DNA of 64,000 nucleotides from Flagellimonas lutaonensis (lineage in GTDB: Bacteria > Bacteroidota > Bacteroidia > Flavobacteriales > Flavobacteriaceae). The stretch covers positions 2,112,501-2,176,500 of the forward strand of contig NZ_CP011071.1 in NCBI RefSeq assembly GCF_000963865.1, in the 5' to 3' direction. Position numbers and translations under genes: made by a program. The notes below the pieces were generated by a model. It was not told where the DNA came from and made no database searches. It saw only the letters and a program-made list of their open reading frames with translations. The first letter of the stretch is position 1, and each line of letters opens with the position of its first letter. This document shows, piece after piece, positions 36,959 to 45,720 of the stretch.

Positions 36959-37013
36959 GACGGTCAAAGAACGATTATCACGTAACGAATATTCAATTCT
37001 TTTAGTTAAGAAA

Positions 37014-37295
37014 TCACTCCTCTACTGTGACCCCTTTCCAAAAGGCCACATGGTCTTTTATTTTTTTTGCGGCCTCACTGGGCTCTGGGTAATACCATGC
37101 TGCATCTCGGTTCTCTTCTCTGTCTACCTGCAAGGTATAGTAAGAAGCTTCCCCTTTCCACGGGCAGGTCGTATGGGTGTTGCTTGGCTTGAAGTATTCT
37201 TTTTGAATACTTTCGGGCGGAAAGTAGTGGTTGTTCTCCACTAATACCGTTTTGTTGCTTTCGGCCAATATCTTATCGTTCCAAATTGCTTTCAT
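37014..37295 (-). CDS. DUF427 protein
   Basis: A 93-residue protein that is a single DUF427 domain: MKAIWNDKILAES, YFPPESIQKEYFKPS, TTCPWKGEASYYTL and AAWYYPEPSEAAKKIKDHVAFW. The family is widespread in bacteria and fungi without a firmly known role. Its ATG overlaps the egtD stop by 4 nt, so it belongs to the egtB-egtD transcript. Confidence 0.88.
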   Translation of the reverse strand: MKAIWNDKILAESNKTVLVENNHYFPPESIQKEYFKPSNTHTTCPWKGEASYYTLQVDREENRDAAWYYPEPSEAAKKIKDHVAFWKGVTVEE

Positions 37296-38269
37296 GGCGT
37301 TTTTCTTTTGAAGATGTAATCTCTGTAATGGTCTTTTGGGTCGCTGAAGTGTGCAGTGATTTCCAGTCCTGCTTTATCGGCCAGCCATTTAATGATTTCG
37401 TCGTCGTATTTTTGTGAGATTTCGGTATGGATGGTTTCCCACTGCTTGAAGTCGACCGTTAAGTCAAGAGTTTTGATAGAGACACGTTGTGCTTTTCTTG
37501 CCACCAAATAGCTTTTGGCAGTGCCGGTCTCAGGATCATAGACCTCCCAATGCAAGAAATTGTCCAAGTCAAAATTTCCACCCAGCTCTTTGTTGATACG
37601 TGCCAACACATTTTTGTTGAAGGCTTCGGTGATGCCTGCCTGATCATTGTATGCGTCCAGTATTTTCTGCGGATGTTTTTTTTGGTCAAAACCGATGAAG
37701 ACCAAATCTTCTTCGTTTAAAATAGTACGGATGTTCTTCAAAAATTCTACGGCCTGTGGGTGCAGCAAGTTGCCAATGTTTGACCCCAAGAATAGGATCA
37801 CCTTTCGTTTGCCATTGTGCCGCGCAATATCGGCCAGTGTATCGAAATAGGTGCCCTGTAGCGGTTTGATAGCAACCTCGGGAATTTCCCTTTCAATGGA
37901 TGCCTTGAGCAGTTGCAATGCGTTTTGGCTTATGTCGATCGGGCGATAGTCAAAGTCAACATTTTTTACTATCAACTCCTTCAACAATATTTTGGTCTTC
38001 TTTCCGTCTCCGGCTCCCAGTTCAAAAATGCTGAACGCATCGCCCTGCCCTTGAAAAAACCCAGAAATGTCTTCTTTGTATGTCTTAAAAATAGTTAGCT
38101 CACAATCGGTGAGGTAGTACTCGGGCATTGCCATAATGTCTTGAAACAGTTTATCGCCTACTTCATCATAGAAGTACTTTGATGACAAATGCTTCGGGTA
38201 ATCGGTCAAGCCCTTACGTACATCTTGTGCGAATGGGGTGTTCAAAACAATAGCTGTTTTTTCTTGCAT
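37292..38269 (-). CDS. egtD: L-histidine N-alpha-methyltransferase
   Basis: A 325-residue SAM methyltransferase that trimethylates histidine to hercynine, the first step to ergothioneine. Family marks are LSSKYFYDEVGDKLFQDI, MPEYYLTDCE, the SAM loop FELGAGDGKKTKILL, and VILFLGSNIGN. I choose ATG 38269 (MQEKTAIVLN), which gives the usual length; an upstream ATG at 38311 would add MPKYDFTYKPDKTP, whose DNA partly repeats the folA end. It follows egtB by 139 bp. Confidence 0.9.
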   Translation of the reverse strand: MQEKTAIVLNTPFAQDVRKGLTDYPKHLSSKYFYDEVGDKLFQDIMAMPEYYLTDCELTIFKTYKEDISGFFQGQGDAFSIFELGAGDGKKTKILLKELIVKNVDFDYRPIDISQNALQLLKASIEREIPEVAIKPLQGTYFDTLADIARHNGKRKVILFLGSNIGNLLHPQAVEFLKNIRTILNEEDLVFIGFDQKKHPQKILDAYNDQAGITEAFNKNVLARINKELGGNFDLDNFLHWEVYDPETGTAKSYLVARKAQRVSIKTLDLTVDFKQWETIHTEISQKYDDEIIKWLADKAGLEITAHFSDPKDHYRDYIFKRKTP

Positions 38270-38408
38270 GGGTGTTTTGTCGGGTTTATAAGTGAAATCA
38301 TACTTTGGCATTGGACCATGTATCTGGTTGAATTTATTCGGTGCTCCCGCGGAATTTTTTGATCTTTAGGATTTGGCTTCTTGTGCATCGATCTGTAGAA
38401 TTTATGAA

Positions 38409-39569
38409 CTATTTCACTAACCTTAATCCTGTGAATTGCCAGCGCAAATGCGGATGGAAAAAATTTCGATAGCTGTGCCTTGTGTGCTTTTCTGGTGTGG
38501 CCACCGAACCGCCGCGCAACACTTTTTGGTTTACCATGAATTTACCGTTGTATTCACCGAGCGCCCCATCGGCCTTTTGATAACCGGGGTAGGGCAGGTA
38601 GGCACTTTCTGTCCACTCCCACCGCTTGCCCCAAGGGAAAAACTGTTGGGCCGCCTCCCACTCGAACTCTGTGGGCAGCCGCAACCCTTTCCACTGGGCA
38701 TAGGCAAAGGCTTCGTAATACGAAATGTGGGTCACAGGGGCTTCCATTGGTATTCTTTGCAGGCCTTTTGCGGTATAGTGATGCCATTCGTCATCAATGA
38801 GGTGCCAGTACAGCGGACATGCAATTTTGTTTTGGTTCACCCAGTCCCATCCCTCGGCATGCCAGAGGTCGAAGCGTTGGTAGCCTCCGTCATCCAAGAA
38901 TTTCAAAAATTCCTTATTGGTGACCAGTTTGTTTGAGATTTGATAGGGTTGCAGATAGACTTTGTGTCGCCCAAGCTCATTGTCGTAGTAGAAGCCTTCA
39001 GAATCATGTCCTATTTCGTAGATGCCCTCATCCATAGAAATCCATTCCTGTTCGTGGGTTTCTGACGGATGGTCTTCAAAAGTGTCAGAATACTTCGGAA
39101 GCAAGGGATTGTTTCCCAAAATATACTTGATATCGGTCAAGAGCAGTTCTTGGTGCTGTTTTTCGTGGTGGATGCCAATTTCGAGCAAATCGTTCAATTC
39201 TTTGGATTGCCCATCGCTAAAGAGTTTTTTGATATTTTCTGTGACATAGTTTCTGTACTCATACACCTTTTCGACCGACGGGCGTGACAAGTTTCCTCTG
39301 TTTGCGCGAACCACGCGTTCGCCCACTGTTTCGTAATAACTGTTGAAAACGAATGAAAAGTCTTCATGAAAGATTTTGTAGCCCTCGGCATGGGGTTTCA
39401 AGATAAATTCTTCGAAGAACCAGGTCGTATGGCCGAGGTGCCATTTCGGGGGGCTCACATCCACAATGGGCTGTACCACATAGTCTTCAATCTCTAGGGG
39501 TTTGCAAATGGTTTCAGATTGCTTGCGGGTCTCAATGAAGAAATCGAGCAGCGAATCGGTAAGTATCAT
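38409..39569 (-). CDS. egtB: Ergothioneine synthase EgtB (hercynylcysteine sulfoxide synthase)
   Basis: A 386-residue non-haem iron enzyme joining hercynine to cysteine or gamma-glutamylcysteine with oxygen. The N-terminal DinB-like half carries WHLGHTTWFFE and HHEKQHQELL, giving iron ligands H47, H135 and H139 (H44 is nearby). The C-terminal half is a formylglycine-generating-enzyme-like fold (GLRLPTEFEWEAAQ, LRGGSVATPEKHTRHSYRNFF). It lacks the methyltransferase domain of OvoA, which agrees with a separate egtD downstream. The start is ATG 39569. Confidence 0.9.
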   Translation of the reverse strand: MILTDSLLDFFIETRKQSETICKPLEIEDYVVQPIVDVSPPKWHLGHTTWFFEEFILKPHAEGYKIFHEDFSFVFNSYYETVGERVVRANRGNLSRPSVEKVYEYRNYVTENIKKLFSDGQSKELNDLLEIGIHHEKQHQELLLTDIKYILGNNPLLPKYSDTFEDHPSETHEQEWISMDEGIYEIGHDSEGFYYDNELGRHKVYLQPYQISNKLVTNKEFLKFLDDGGYQRFDLWHAEGWDWVNQNKIACPLYWHLIDDEWHHYTAKGLQRIPMEAPVTHISYYEAFAYAQWKGLRLPTEFEWEAAQQFFPWGKRWEWTESAYLPYPGYQKADGALGEYNGKFMVNQKVLRGGSVATPEKHTRHSYRNFFHPHLRWQFTGLRLVK

Positions 39570-39670
39570 AGCACGGTTTTCCTTAAAAATAAAGAAATTG
39601 TCCGATACCCATTGACGCAATCGATAGGGTTAACGTTTCTTTTGCTAAAATAAAACCTACTAAAAATTCT

Positions 39671-40483
39671 TTAGAGATGAAAAGTAATAGGAATTGAATA
39701 AGGCACCTTGACTGGCACACCATTTTGCTTACCCGGAACCATTTTGGGCAAGAGTTTGATAATTCTTACAGCCTCCTTCTCCAGTATGGGATGTGGCCCG
39801 CGAGTTCTAATATTTTCAGCTTCCCCATCTTTATTTATGATAAAGATAATGGCAACCTTGCCCGATAATTTCTTTTCAACAGCCTCTTTCGGATAGCGAA
39901 AATGTCTTTTGATATGATTTTGCATTTGTTGCTGAAAACATTTCCTGGCCTCTTGTTCATTCAATCCTTCACAGCCCGGAAATCTTGGTATTTCCTCAAT
40001 GGTTCCACCAGAATATTTTTTGTCACTTTCTAAAGGAGTGAACACATTTTCTGCCCTTGGGTTGACCAAATACATGAAATTCAAGATGTGCCTTGATACG
40101 ATTGGTGGCTTTTTTCTGTTGGAAACCGATGTGAAACGCAAATCAAGAAAAATTTGTTCAACTGCGTTTCCCAATTTTTTATCAAGTTTCCGGTTTTTAA
40201 TAGAAAACCAGCTTTTTCCCTCAATTATTTGAAGATTTTCATCAACTTCAAAGTTCGCCATTACACCCAAGGTGTCTTTTGAGTGTTTGGTGATGATTTT
40301 TTTATTTTCCTCTAAAAAGGATAGTATTTTGTTTTGCATATGTTTATATAGGCATTGAGCTTCATTATCGGCATCTGTACAATTTTCAATCATCAATTGT
40401 TCTTGTGGAAAGTACTCAATGCTATCCTGACCATAAGAAAGCATGTTGAACCCTAAGAATAATCGACAAAACTTCAATCGCAT
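39671..40483 (-). CDS. TonB-C-terminal-domain protein, FPGC type
   Basis: A 270-residue protein. The N terminus is signal-like (MRLKFCRLFLGFNMLSYGQ). The last 110 residues are a TonB C-terminal domain of the Bacteroidota kind: EEIPRFPGCEG, a CFQQQMQNHIKRHFRYPKEA helix, and the strands SGKVAIIFIINKDGEAENI and KVPYSIPITFHL. It lacks the N-terminal membrane anchor and proline-rich linker of classical TonB. It is a close relative of the gene at 55865. It starts 9 bp after thyA and is likely co-transcribed. Confidence 0.8.
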   Translation of the reverse strand: MRLKFCRLFLGFNMLSYGQDSIEYFPQEQLMIENCTDADNEAQCLYKHMQNKILSFLEENKKIITKHSKDTLGVMANFEVDENLQIIEGKSWFSIKNRKLDKKLGNAVEQIFLDLRFTSVSNRKKPPIVSRHILNFMYLVNPRAENVFTPLESDKKYSGGTIEEIPRFPGCEGLNEQEARKCFQQQMQNHIKRHFRYPKEAVEKKLSGKVAIIFIINKDGEAENIRTRGPHPILEKEAVRIIKLLPKMVPGKQNGVPVKVPYSIPITFHL

Positions 40484-40492
40484 AGGTGATGA

Positions 40493-41317
40493 TTATACAG
40501 CTACGGCTGCCTTTATATGCGGGTGCGGGTCATAGTTGAGCAAAGTGAAGTCCTCGAATTTGAAATCAAAAATACTTTTGACCTCGGGGTTCAGCACCAT
40601 GGTGGGCAGGGGCCGTGGGTCACGGCTCAACTGTAGTTCTACCTGTTCTAAATGGTTGGTATAAATGTGGGCATCGCCAAAGGTGTGTATAAATTCACCG
40701 GGTCGATAGCCGCAGACCTGCGCCATCATCATGGTCAAAAGGGCATAACTGGCAATGTTGAAAGGCACGCCCAAAAACACATCGGCACTGCGCTGGTAGA
40801 GCTGGCAGCTTAGCCTGTCATCGGCCACATAGAACTGAAAAAAGGCATGGCAGGGCGGCAGTGCGGCCTTGCCATTGGCTACATTTTCAGAAAAAGACTT
40901 TGAGGTATCGGGCAATACGCTTGGGTTCCATGCCGAGACCAGCATACGACGGCTGTCGGGATTGGTCTTGAGGGTTTCGATAATTTGGGTTATCTGGTCG
41001 ATTTCCTCACTGTTCCAGTTGCGCCATTGGTGCCCGTAAACGGGTCCGAGATTACCATTTTCATCGGCCCATTCGTTCCAGATACGTACCCCGTTCTCTT
41101 GCAGATATTTAACATTGGTGTCGCCGTTCAAGAACCAAAGCAATTCATGGATAATGCTTTTTAAGTGCAGTTTTTTGGTGGTGACCATAGGAAATCCTTT
41201 CTGAAGGTCAAAGCGCATTTGGTAGCCAAAAACGCTGATTGTTCCCGTACCGGTACGGTCGTTTTTTGGGGTTCCGTACTGTAGAATATGCCTTAATAAG
41301 TCGTGGTATTGTTTCAT
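40493..41317 (-). CDS. thyA: Thymidylate synthase
   Basis: A 274-residue ThyA that makes dTMP from dUMP with methylene-tetrahydrofolate. The catalytic cysteine is C156 in [13 protein letters not shown]. Other marks are the phosphate-binding [11 protein letters not shown] near residue 21, [11 protein letters not shown] and [13 protein letters not shown]. It is complete and of normal length. A nucleoside transporter gene lies upstream. Confidence 0.97.
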   Translation of the reverse strand: MKQYHDLLRHILQYGTPKNDRTGTGTISVFGYQMRFDLQKGFPMVTTKKLHLKSIIHELLWFLNGDTNVKYLQENGVRIWNEWADENGNLGPVYGHQWRNWNSEEIDQITQIIETLKTNPDSRRMLVSAWNPSVLPDTSKSFSENVANGKAALPPCHAFFQFYVADDRLSCQLYQRSADVFLGVPFNIASYALLTMMMAQVCGYRPGEFIHTFGDAHIYTNHLEQVELQLSRDPRPLPTMVLNPEVKSIFDFKFEDFTLLNYDPHPHIKAAVAV

Positions 41318-41330
41318 GGGCCTCTCCCTC

Positions 41331-41474
41331 CGCCCTCTCCAAAGGAGAGGGAACTTTATTTGTTTTTAAAAATCCCTAAATTATAAAATGAACCTATTAA
41401 GTAGGTCACGATCATACTTCAGTTATTAAATAATTATCAACGAAAATTTAGCTCCCCCTTTGGAGGCTGGGGGG
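41331..41474. other. Intergenic region with C-rich inverted repeats
   Basis: Between thyA and the transporter gene lie CCCTCTCC AAA GGAGAGGG (about 41334-41352) and CTCCCCCTTTGGAGGCTGGGGGG (about 41452-41474). Both are hairpin-forming and resemble each other on opposite strands, as in a degenerate mobile repeat. The second abuts the transporter stop and might act as its terminator, but it lacks a T tract. Confidence 0.4.
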
Positions 41475-42935
41475 TTATCCCAAAATCATTCCGGCTATGG
41501 TAGCAGACAACAATGAGGCGATGGTACCGCCCAAAAGGGCTTTCATGCCAAATCTTGAAAGATTTTTCCGTTGCCCCGGGGCCAAGCTGCCAATACCCCC
41601 GATCTGTATGCCGATAGAAGCAAAATTGGCGAAGCCGCAGAGCATGTATGTAGCCATGATGATGCTTTTGTTGTATTTAAAGTGCAGGGCGCTGTCTACA
41701 TTCTTGAGTTCGGCCAATTGTATGTAGCCCACAAATTCACTGGCGGCCAATTTGATGCCCAATAATTGCCCCATTAGGGTAATGTCTTCTTTGGCAACAC
41801 CTATTAGCCACATAAGGGGCGCAAAAATGTAGCCCAATATCAGTTCCAACGATAGGGCGGCATAGGGAGTGTTGGTGGCTATCCATCCATTTAAGTTGCC
41901 AATACTGCCCAATTTCAGAAACCCATAGTTGATCATGGCTATAAAGGCCACAAAGACCAATAGCATGGCCGCAACGTTAGCTGCCAATTTTAGCCCCTCG
42001 GTAGTGCCCGTGGCCATGGCATCGAGCAAATTGGAACCGATTTTCTGTTTGGAGACGGTAACATTTTCATCAATGGCTTCCGTTTGGGGCAGCAGTATTT
42101 TTGAGATAACCACGGCACCAGGTGCTGCCATGACCGATGCAGCCAATAGGTGGCGGGCAAATTCGAGGCGTAGGGCCTCATCGGTTCCTCCTAAAAACCC
42201 TATGTAGGCGGCCAGTACACCACCCGCCACGGTGGCCATTCCGCCGATCATGACAAGCAGAATTTCTGATTTGTTCATTTTTTCAAGGTAGGCCTTGATC
42301 ATGAGGGGAGATTCGGTCTGGCCCAGAAAAATATTGCCTGCGACACTGAGACTTTCGGCCCCTGAAATCTTCAACAACTTGGTGAGCGCCCATGCCAAGC
42401 CCTTGACCACCTTTTGGATTATGCCCAGATAAAACAAGACCGATGTAAGGGCCGAGAAAAAGATAATGGTCGGCAATATCATAATGGCAAAGGTGACCAA
42501 AGGTTCTTCAATCTCATTGGTGGTGAACGAGCTGAACAAAAACTTGGTGCCCGCTTCGGTGAAGGTCAACACTTTGTTGAAGGCTTTGCCCATAATGGTG
42601 AAGAAGGTGCGAATAAAAGGAATCTTCAACACGCCGATGGCCAACAGAAACTGGGCAGAAAGGCCCAGCCCCACCGTTCGCCAATTGATGGCACGACGGT
42701 TTGAGCTGAACAGGTAGCTAATGGCGATAAGCACTAACATACCGAGCATGCCGCGCCACAGCGAACTGAACGAAAAGCCTTGGTTGGGCACAATTCGGTC
42801 TTTCGGCGCCACATCGTTTATCGTGGTGGCATCCACTATGGGGTCTAAGGCGGTTTGTGGAATTGTATCTTGGGAAAAAAGTGGAACGGAAACCAGTAAA
42901 AGCAATACGGTAAAACCTAGCAATCTTTTTCCCAT
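41475..42935 (-). CDS. Concentrative nucleoside transporter (NupC/CNT family)
   Basis: A 486-residue inner-membrane symporter. An extra N-terminal signal-like helix (LLGFTVLLLLVSVPLFSQ) and linker come before the usual CNT core. Family motifs include NIFLGQTESPLMIKAYL and YMLCGFANFASIGIQIGGIG with the nucleoside- and ion-contact residues. It should import nucleosides with Na+ or H+. It starts 11 bp after the DUF151 gene, so the two are one operon. Confidence 0.9.
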   Translation of the reverse strand: MGKRLLGFTVLLLLVSVPLFSQDTIPQTALDPIVDATTINDVAPKDRIVPNQGFSFSSLWRGMLGMLVLIAISYLFSSNRRAINWRTVGLGLSAQFLLAIGVLKIPFIRTFFTIMGKAFNKVLTFTEAGTKFLFSSFTTNEIEEPLVTFAIMILPTIIFFSALTSVLFYLGIIQKVVKGLAWALTKLLKISGAESLSVAGNIFLGQTESPLMIKAYLEKMNKSEILLVMIGGMATVAGGVLAAYIGFLGGTDEALRLEFARHLLAASVMAAPGAVVISKILLPQTEAIDENVTVSKQKIGSNLLDAMATGTTEGLKLAANVAAMLLVFVAFIAMINYGFLKLGSIGNLNGWIATNTPYAALSLELILGYIFAPLMWLIGVAKEDITLMGQLLGIKLAASEFVGYIQLAELKNVDSALHFKYNKSIIMATYMLCGFANFASIGIQIGGIGSLAPGQRKNLSRFGMKALLGGTIASLLSATIAGMILG

Positions 42936-42946
42936 AGGGTATTTGG

Positions 42947-43576
42947 TTATTTTCTCTTTGAGATTTCGTCGCGTAATTTGGCCGCTTTTTCGTAGTCTTC
43001 GTTGGTTACGGCCTTATCAAGTTCTTTATGGAGTTCCTCGAGGGTCATTTCTCGAAAACCTTCGGTGCCGGTCGATTCGATCTCAACGGTCTCCCCCTCT
43101 TGCAAGATTTCGTCGACCACAATACTGTCATCACTCTCTTCCTCTTCTTTTTCTTTGGATGAGAACTTAAGAAAGATTCCAGCTTTGTCCAATATCGTTT
43201 TGTAGGTAAAAATAGGCGCGTCAAACCGTAGGGCCAGTGCAATGGCATCGCTTGTACGGGCATCGATGATTTCCTCAATTTTGTCACGCTCGCAAATGAT
43301 GCTTGAATAGAATACCCCATCGACCAGTTTGTGGATGATGACCTGCTTGACCACTATATCGAAACGATCTGCAAAATTTTTGAAAAGGTCGTGTGTCAAC
43401 GGCCTAGGTGGTTTTATCTCCTTTTCAAGTGCAATGGCTATTGATTGCGCTTCAAAAGCACCGATTACTATGGGTAGCTTTCGGTCGCCATCGACCTCGT
43501 TCAAAATTAGGGCATAGGCCCCATTTTGGGTTTGGCTATACGATATTCCCTTTATTTGTAGTCGTACTAAACTCAT
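42947..43576 (-). CDS. Bifunctional nuclease-domain (DUF151) protein with UVR motif
   Basis: A 209-residue protein. Residues 1-130 are a DUF151/BFN domain (LPIVIGAFEAQSIAIALE, RPLTHDLFKN, IDARTSDAIALALRFDAPIF). An acidic linker follows, and residues 175-209 form a UvrB/UvrC motif (LHKELDKAVTNEDYEKAAKLRDEI). Plant and bacterial relatives have nuclease activity; the role in this lineage is unknown. It is first in an operon with the nucleoside transporter. Confidence 0.87.
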   Translation of the reverse strand: MSLVRLQIKGISYSQTQNGAYALILNEVDGDRKLPIVIGAFEAQSIAIALEKEIKPPRPLTHDLFKNFADRFDIVVKQVIIHKLVDGVFYSSIICERDKIEEIIDARTSDAIALALRFDAPIFTYKTILDKAGIFLKFSSKEKEEEESDDSIVVDEILQEGETVEIESTGTEGFREMTLEELHKELDKAVTNEDYEKAAKLRDEISKRK

Positions 43577-43664
43577 ATATCCCTCTCAAATCAAAAAAGA
43601 CTGCTCAAATAGGCGGCTTTGCCAACTATCTGAGCAGCCCCTCGAAAGGACAAATTAACAAAAA

Positions 43665-44633
43665 TTAAGCGTTTTGGGCTTTAAATTCCTTTAATTTTTC
43701 GATGAGTTTTGGCACTACTTCAAATGCATCGCCCACGATACCATAATCTGCCGCTTTAAAGAACGGAGCCTCTGGGTCGTTGTTGATGACCACTTTAGTT
43801 TTTGAGGCGTTGACACCGGCCAAATGTTGAATGGCCCCAGAGATGCCAATGGCAATATAGAGGTTGCTTGCAACAGGTTTACCAGTTTGGCCCACATGTT
43901 CACTGTGGGGCCTCCATCCCATGTCTGAAACAGGTTTAGAGCAGGCGGTGGCGGCACCGAGTACTTCGGCCAATTCTTCTATCATGCCCCAATTTTCGGG
44001 CCCTTTTAGTCCACGGCCTCCAGACACTACGATATCTGCATCGGCAATGGTGACCTTGCCTACCACTTTGTCAACTTCGATTGATTTGACCGAAAAATCG
44101 GCATCGCCCAGTGTAGGGGCAAAGCTTTCAACCGAAGCGGAAGCCTTGATCTCGATAATGCCGAAGGCATTGTTCGACACCCCAATGATGGCCGTTTCGG
44201 CGGTGATTTCGGTATGGGCAAATCCTTTGTTGCTGAAAGCGGTGCGTTTCACTACGATAGGTGCCGTATTTTCGGGTGCGGCCACCACATTGGGCACATA
44301 GCCAGCATTCAGCTTTGCGGCCAAGACACCACCCAAATATTTGCTATCGGCACTGGAACTGATGATGATTACCTTTGCCCCCTCAGCTTTGGCCGCTTGG
44401 GCAATACTGTTGGCATACGCCTTGGCGTTGAAGGTCTTTAAATTGTCGTTTTCAACGTTCAAAACCTTTGTGACACCATTATTGCCCAGAGAGGCGGGGT
44501 CTTCTGCATTGAAACAGATGGCCGTGGCCGAACTTCCCATTTTTTGCGCTACCGCATGGGCATAAGAAGCGACCTCAAAGGCATTCTTTTTGAACTTTCC
44601 GTTGTAAGATTCTGTATATACGAGTACTGACAT
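43665..44633 (-). CDS. etfA: Electron transfer flavoprotein, alpha subunit
   Basis: A 322-residue FAD-binding subunit. The C-terminal FAD domain carries VVSGGRGLKGPENWGM, SDMGWRPHSEHVGQTGK and the loop IGISGAIQHLAGV. With EtfB it passes electrons from acyl-CoA dehydrogenases to ETF:quinone oxidoreductase. It lies 80 bp after etfB. Confidence 0.95.
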   Translation of the reverse strand: MSVLVYTESYNGKFKKNAFEVASYAHAVAQKMGSSATAICFNAEDPASLGNNGVTKVLNVENDNLKTFNAKAYANSIAQAAKAEGAKVIIISSSADSKYLGGVLAAKLNAGYVPNVVAAPENTAPIVVKRTAFSNKGFAHTEITAETAIIGVSNNAFGIIEIKASASVESFAPTLGDADFSVKSIEVDKVVGKVTIADADIVVSGGRGLKGPENWGMIEELAEVLGAATACSKPVSDMGWRPHSEHVGQTGKPVASNLYIAIGISGAIQHLAGVNASKTKVVINNDPEAPFFKAADYGIVGDAFEVVPKLIEKLKEFKAQNA

Positions 44634-44713
44634 GGTTTCTAATTTCTAGTTAAGCTCCAAATTCAATGCTCCAATAAAAAAATATTTGGGATTTGGAATT
44701 TGATATTTCGAAT

Positions 44714-45460
44714 TTATATGACTTTAGCTTCGTTATGCAAAAGAGTTACCAACTCGCCCACATTATCAGGGTCTACCAGTTTAACAGGTCCTTTTGGGGC
44801 TGGTTTTTCAAACTTCTTGTCGATGGTCAAAGAAGGTGCATCAACTGGTTCGACCACGTTCAGCTTTTTTTGGCGGGCCATCATAATGCCCCTCATATTG
44901 GGTATACGAAGATCACTTTCTTCAACGAGCCCTTTTTGGCCCCCAATAACCAGTGGCAAAGAGGCCTGTAATGTCTCTTTTCCCCCGTCAATCTCTCGAA
45001 TGGCCGTGGCTTGGTTGCCCACGATTTCTAGGCCAATACAGGTGTTTACGAAGTTCATGTCAAGCAGGCTGGCCATAATGCCCGGTACCATGCCACCGTT
45101 ATAGTCAATGGATTCGCGTCCGGCGATGATCAGGTCATATCCGCTATTTTTGACCACCTCGGCCAACTGACGTGCCACAAAATAACCATCTGTAGGCTCG
45201 GCATTGATACGGATGGCCTCATCTGCCCCAATGGCGAGTGCCTTGCGAATGGTCGGCTCTACCGAGGGACCGCCAACAGTGGCAACATGAACCGTTGCAC
45301 CTTGTTTTTCTTTGAACCACATGGCCCTGGTAAGGCCAAACTCATCATTTGGGTTGATAACGAACTGAACACCGGTTGTGTCAAATTTGGTGTCATCGTC
45401 GGTAAAATTGATTTTTGAGGTGGTATCGGGTACATTGCTGATGCAGACCAATATCTTCAT
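44714..45460 (-). CDS. etfB: Electron transfer flavoprotein, beta subunit
   Basis: A 248-residue AMP-binding subunit. It starts MKILVCISNVPDTTSKI; the loop GRESIDYNGGMVPGIMASLL and a final recognition segment DLRIPNMRGIMMARQK are typical of EtfB. It is first in the etfBA operon. An operator-like motif lies 147 bp upstream. Confidence 0.95.
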   Translation of the reverse strand: MKILVCISNVPDTTSKINFTDDDTKFDTTGVQFVINPNDEFGLTRAMWFKEKQGATVHVATVGGPSVEPTIRKALAIGADEAIRINAEPTDGYFVARQLAEVVKNSGYDLIIAGRESIDYNGGMVPGIMASLLDMNFVNTCIGLEIVGNQATAIREIDGGKETLQASLPLVIGGQKGLVEESDLRIPNMRGIMMARQKKLNVVEPVDAPSLTIDKKFEKPAPKGPVKLVDPDNVGELVTLLHNEAKVI

Positions 45461-45606
45461 AGTGCTAAAAATTTAATCGATAATCGATATTTGAAATATT
45501 CCGGAGCTTGCTTCGAAATTTTTAGTGTGTTTCTTTTGCTCATCCAAGGGGTATCGCCCCAAGATAATTTTTGCAGCCAAATATAGCCATAAAATCCTTA
45601 ATTTAC

Positions 45607-45625
45607 TATGCACGCATAATAAAAA
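45607..45625. promoter_or_regulatory. Operator-like motif TATGCACGCATAATAAAAA
   Basis: It matches the motif at 24537-24555 in 18 of 19 bases and holds the same TATGCAYGCATA near-palindrome. It lies in the 260-bp space between divergent etfB and pdhB. Confidence 0.45.
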
Positions 45626-45674
45626 TTTGTTCTTTTTTTAAAAGATGCTTCCTGCCCTTTCCTAGATAATTTCC

Positions 45675-45682
45675 TATTTTTG
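45675..45682 (+). promoter_or_regulatory. -7 promoter element for pdhB
   Basis: TATTTTTG fits TAnnTTTG and lies 38 bp before the pdhB ATG. No TTG occurs at the -33 distance. Confidence 0.4.
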
Positions 45683-45720
45683 CTTGCATTTTTTAAGAAA
45701 CTCCATTCCGAAAAAAGTAT

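Noticed and set aside
36933-37244. 103-codon rightward open frame
   Set aside because: It is antisense to the clear DUF427 gene and starts inside an intergenic repeat; its hydrophobic residues come from the complement of DUF427 codons.
38436-38936. 166-codon rightward open frame
   Set aside because: It is the complement of the C-terminal half of egtB, with no family resemblance and rare-type composition.
41334-41474. CRISPR-like or IS ends in the C-rich repeats before thyA
   Set aside because: There are only two unlike copies, no regular spacing, no spacers and no transposase.
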